Below the pieces are notes generated by a model, which worked only from the letters and a program-made list of their open reading frames with translations, had not been told where the DNA came from and searched no databases. A DNA stretch of 64,000 nucleotides from Pampus argenteus (Eukaryota; Chordata; Actinopteri; Scombriformes; Stromateidae). Positions within the stretch are counted from its first letter, which is position 1; each line of letters begins with the position of its first letter. Where the stretch lies: assembly GCA_036937835.1 (NCBI GenBank), contig CM072879.1:1300001-1364000 (forward strand), given 5' to 3'. Positions 61,384 to 64,000 of this stretch are shown here, one piece after another. A program made the translations under genes and the position numbers.

Positions 61384-64000
61384 TTGTTGATGGCAAACAT
61401 GGTTTTCATTGAAAATATTGATCCTTGTTTAAGAAAAACTGTAGTTGTCAGTTTTGGCCTGAGACAAAGCTATTTTTACAAATGTTACAGTAAAAGCTGC
61501 AGGAAGCTCTCAGAAGTGAGTTTTTTGGTCCTAATCATTATAAATCAGTTACTTGTTGATGGCAAACATGGTTTTGATTGAAAATATTGCTCCTTGTTTA
61601 AGAAAAACTGTAGTTGTCAGTTTTGGCCTTAGAGAAAGCTATTTGTACAAATGCTACAGTAAAAGCTGCAGGAAGCTCTCAGAAGTGAGTTTTTTGGTCC
61701 TAATCATTAGAAATCAGTTACTTGTTGATGGCAAACATGGTTTTTATTGAAAATATTGATCCTTGTTTAAGAAAAACTGTAGTTGTCAGTTTTGGCCTGA
61801 GAGAAAGCTATTTTGACAAATGTTACAGTAAAAGCTGCAGGAAACTCTCAGAAGTGAGTTTTTTGGTCCTAATTATTCGAAATTAGTTACTTGTTGATGG
61901 CAAACATGGTTTTGATTGAAAATATTGCTCCTTGTTTAAGAAAAACTTTAGTTGTCAGTTTTGGCCTGAGAGAAAGCTATTTTTACAAATGTTACAGTAA
62001 AAGCTGCAGGAAGCTCTCAGAAGTGAGTTTTTTGGTCCTAATCATTAGAAATCAGTTACTTGTTGATGGCAAATGTGGTTTTGAATGAAAATATTGGTCC
62101 TTGTTTAAGAAAAACTGTAATTGTCAGTTTTGGCCTGAGAGAAAGCTATTTGTACAAATGTTACAGTAAAAGCTGCAGGAAGCTCTCAGAAGTGAGTTTT
62201 TTGGTCCTAATCATTAGAAATCAGTTACTTGTTGATGGCAAACATGGTTTTGATTGAAAATATTGCTCCTTGTTTAAGAAAAACTGTAGTTGTCAGTTTT
62301 GGCCTGAGAGAAAGCTATTTTTACAAATGTTACAGTAAAAGCTGCAGGAAGCTCTCAGAAGTGAGTTTTTTGGTCCTAATCATTAGAAATCAGTTACTTG
62401 TTGATGGCAAACATGGTTTTGATTGAAAATATTGCTCCTTGTTTAAGAAAAACTGTAGTTGTCAGTTTTGGCCTGAGACAAAGCTATTTTTACAAATGTT
62501 ACAGTAAAAGCTGCAGGAAGCTCTCAGAAGTGAGTTTTTTTGGTCCTAATCATTAGAAATCAGTTACTTGTTGATGGCAAACATGGTTTTGATTGAAAAT
62601 ATTGCTCATTGTTTAAGAAAAACTGTAGTTGTCAGTTTTGGCCTGAGACAAAGCTATTTTTACAAATGTTACAGTAAAAGCTGCAGGAAGCTCTCAGAAG
62701 TGAGTTTTTTGGTCCTAATCATTAGAAATCAGTTACTTGTTGATGGCAAACATGGTTTTCATTGAAAATATTGATCCTTGTTTAAGAAAAACTGTAGTGT
62801 CAGTTTTGGCCTGAGAGAAAGCTATTTTTACAAATGTTACAGTAAAAGCTGCAGGAAGCTCTCAGAAGTGAGTTTTTTGGTCCTAATCATTAGAAATCAG
62901 TTACTTGTTGATGGCAAACATGGTTTTGATTGAAAATATTGCTCCTTGTTTAAGAAAAACTGTAGTGTCAGTTTTGGCCTGAGAGAAAGCTATTTTTACA
63001 AATGTTACAGTAAAAGCTGCAGGAAGCTCTCAGAAGTGAGTTTTTTGGTCCTAATCATTAGAAATCAGTTACTTGTTGATGGCAAACATGGTTTTGATTG
63101 AAAATATTGCTCCTTGTTTAAGAAAAACTGTAGTTGTCAGTTTTGGCCTGAGAGAAAGCTATTTTTACAAATGTTACAGTAAAAGCTGCAGGAAGCTCTC
63201 AGAAGTGAGTTTTTTGGTCCTAATCATTAGAAATCAGTTACTTGTTGATGGCAAACATGGTTTTGTTGAAAATATTGATCCTTATTTAAGAAAAACTGTA
63301 GTTGTCAGTTTTGGCCTGAGAGAAAGCTATTTTTACAAATATTACAGTAAAAGCTGCAGGAAGCTCTCAGAAGTGAGTTTTTTGGTCCTAATCATTATAA
63401 ATCAGTTACTTGTTGATGGCAAACATGGTTTTGATTGAAAATATTGCTCCTTGTTTAAGAAAAACTGTAGTTGTCAGTTTTGGCCTAAGAGAAAGCTATT
63501 TTTACAAATATTACAGTAAAAGCTGCAGGAAGCTCTCAGAAGTGAGTTTTTTGGTCCTAATCATTAGAAATCAGTTACTTGTTGATGGTAAACATGGTTT
63601 TGATTGAAAATATTGCTCCTTGTTTAAGAAAAACTGTAGTTGTCAGTTTTGGCCTGAGAGAAAGCTATTTTTACAAATGTTACAGTAAAAGCTGCAGGAA
63701 GCTCTCAGAAGTGAGTTTTTTGGTCCTAATCATTAGAAATCAGTTACTTGTTGATGGCAAACATGGTTTTGATTGAAAATATTGCTCCTTGTTTAAGAAA
63801 AACTGTAGTTGTCAGTTTTGGCCTGAGACAAAGCTATTTTTACAAATGTTACAGTAAAAGCTGCAGGAAGCTCTCAGAAGTGAGTTTTTTGGTCCTAATC
63901 ATTAGAAATCAGTTACTTGTTGATGGCAAACATGGTTTTCATTGAAAATATTGCTCCTTGTTTAAGAAAAACTGTAGTTGTCAGTTTTGGCCTGAGACAA
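61384..64000 (-). repeat. Large HOR unit 4 (partial, hybrid type)
   Basis: It begins like unit 2 (GGAAACTCTC at about 61841), keeps the GCTCATTG and CTGTAGTGTCAG monomers of units 1 and 3, and then ends like unit 2 with CAAATATTACAG and GATGGTAAACATGG (63589). By analogy with unit 2 the next unit should start near 64086, just outside the window, which would make this one about 2702 bp. Confidence 0.85.

Larger units (their letters stand above)
40066..64000 (-). repeat. 169/178-bp satellite array, reverse orientation
   Basis: This is the same satellite as the left array, read on the complementary strand; landmarks now appear as CTGCAGGAAGCTCTCAGAAG, GGTCCTAATCATTAGAAATC and CTTGTTGATGGCAAACATGG. 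There are roughly 140 monomers. Rare variants are shared with the left array, for example CAGTTTTTACGTGAGAC paired with CCTTGCTAAG, complement of the combination at 36825-36870. Both arrays therefore derive from one pool. The array runs off the window end. Confidence 0.96.
42041..64000 (-). repeat. 169-bp monomer zone, right
   Basis: Almost all monomers are 169 bp, with two common subtypes, GGCCTGAGAGAAAGC and GGCCTGAGACAAAGC. No palindromic monomer was seen after about 42020. Occasional 168-bp monomers (TTTTGTTGAAAATATTG or CTGTAGTGTCAG) and 170-bp monomers (TGAGTTTTTTTGG) account for the small departures of HOR lengths from multiples of 169. Confidence 0.88.

Noticed and set aside
13769..64000. 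A 65-codon open frame in nearly every satellite monomer, forward strand in the right array and reverse strand in the left
   Set aside because: It begins at TTG (the first ATG is two codons on), is longer than the 169-bp monomer and overlaps the next copy, and its recurrence follows from the repeat. It has no ribosome-binding context, domain or family resemblance that I recognise.
13769..64000. Primate-type alpha satellite, suggested by the similar monomer length
   Set aside because: The length is 169 and not 171 bp, none of the alphoid landmarks is recognisable, and I found no CENP-B-box-like sequence.
1..64000. CRISPR array
   Set aside because: Repeats are directly adjacent with no unique spacers, unit lengths are wrong, and there are no cas genes.

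Overview
The whole 64 kb window is tandemly repeated, gene-free DNA of a eukaryote. It looks like constitutive heterochromatin (pericentromeric, centromeric or subtelomeric) of the kind resolved only by long-read assemblies. I found no supportable protein-coding gene, tRNA, rRNA, transposon or CRISPR array. The organism cannot be named from the sequence: neither repeat family is one I recognise, and neither is primate alpha satellite.

Block 1 (1-13768) is an A- and purine-rich minisatellite. Its 15-bp core is GACAATAGAGATAAA, usually extended to 21 bp by GAGAAT, or replaced by a 21-bp relative (GACAATAGACATAAC plus AGGAAT). Short units are organised into higher-order repeats (HORs). The clearest is 3764 bp long and present about twice in tandem (4501-12028). 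Three copies of a CG-rich 135-136 bp island interrupt the array (2941, 5645, 9409), and a fourth copy of the surrounding flank (about 590-950) lacks the island. Unit lengths divisible by three keep five of six frames open for kilobases, giving spurious giant open frames of up to about 1,700 codons.

Block 2 (13769-40065) begins abruptly at an AATAG microhomology. It is a 169-bp satellite of roughly 150 monomers in one orientation. A 178-bp monomer subtype replaces a short stretch with a perfect 13-bp palindrome, CTCTCGGCGAGAG. This subtype dominates 22731-33410 and 39181-42040 and recurs sporadically elsewhere. Local HORs have periods of 507, 881, 1388, 1530 and 2376 bp.

At 40062-40103 the satellite switches orientation. 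Block 3 (40066-64000) is the same family reverse-complemented. The switch lies inside a palindrome-monomer zone and has a TTGT microhomology. Monomer order is not mirrored on the two sides, so it is an orientation switch and not a simple fold-back. Block 3 carries its own HORs (1521 bp x2, 845 bp x2) and ends with four variants of one large unit (3209, 2027, 3040 and at least 2617 bp). These differ by gain or loss of whole monomers, as expected of unequal crossing-over or gene conversion.

Nothing here resembles a protein-coding system. The interest lies in array architecture: the inversion and its palindromic monomer subtype, the island carried inside the minisatellite, the abrupt minisatellite/satellite boundary, and the mosaic HOR variants.
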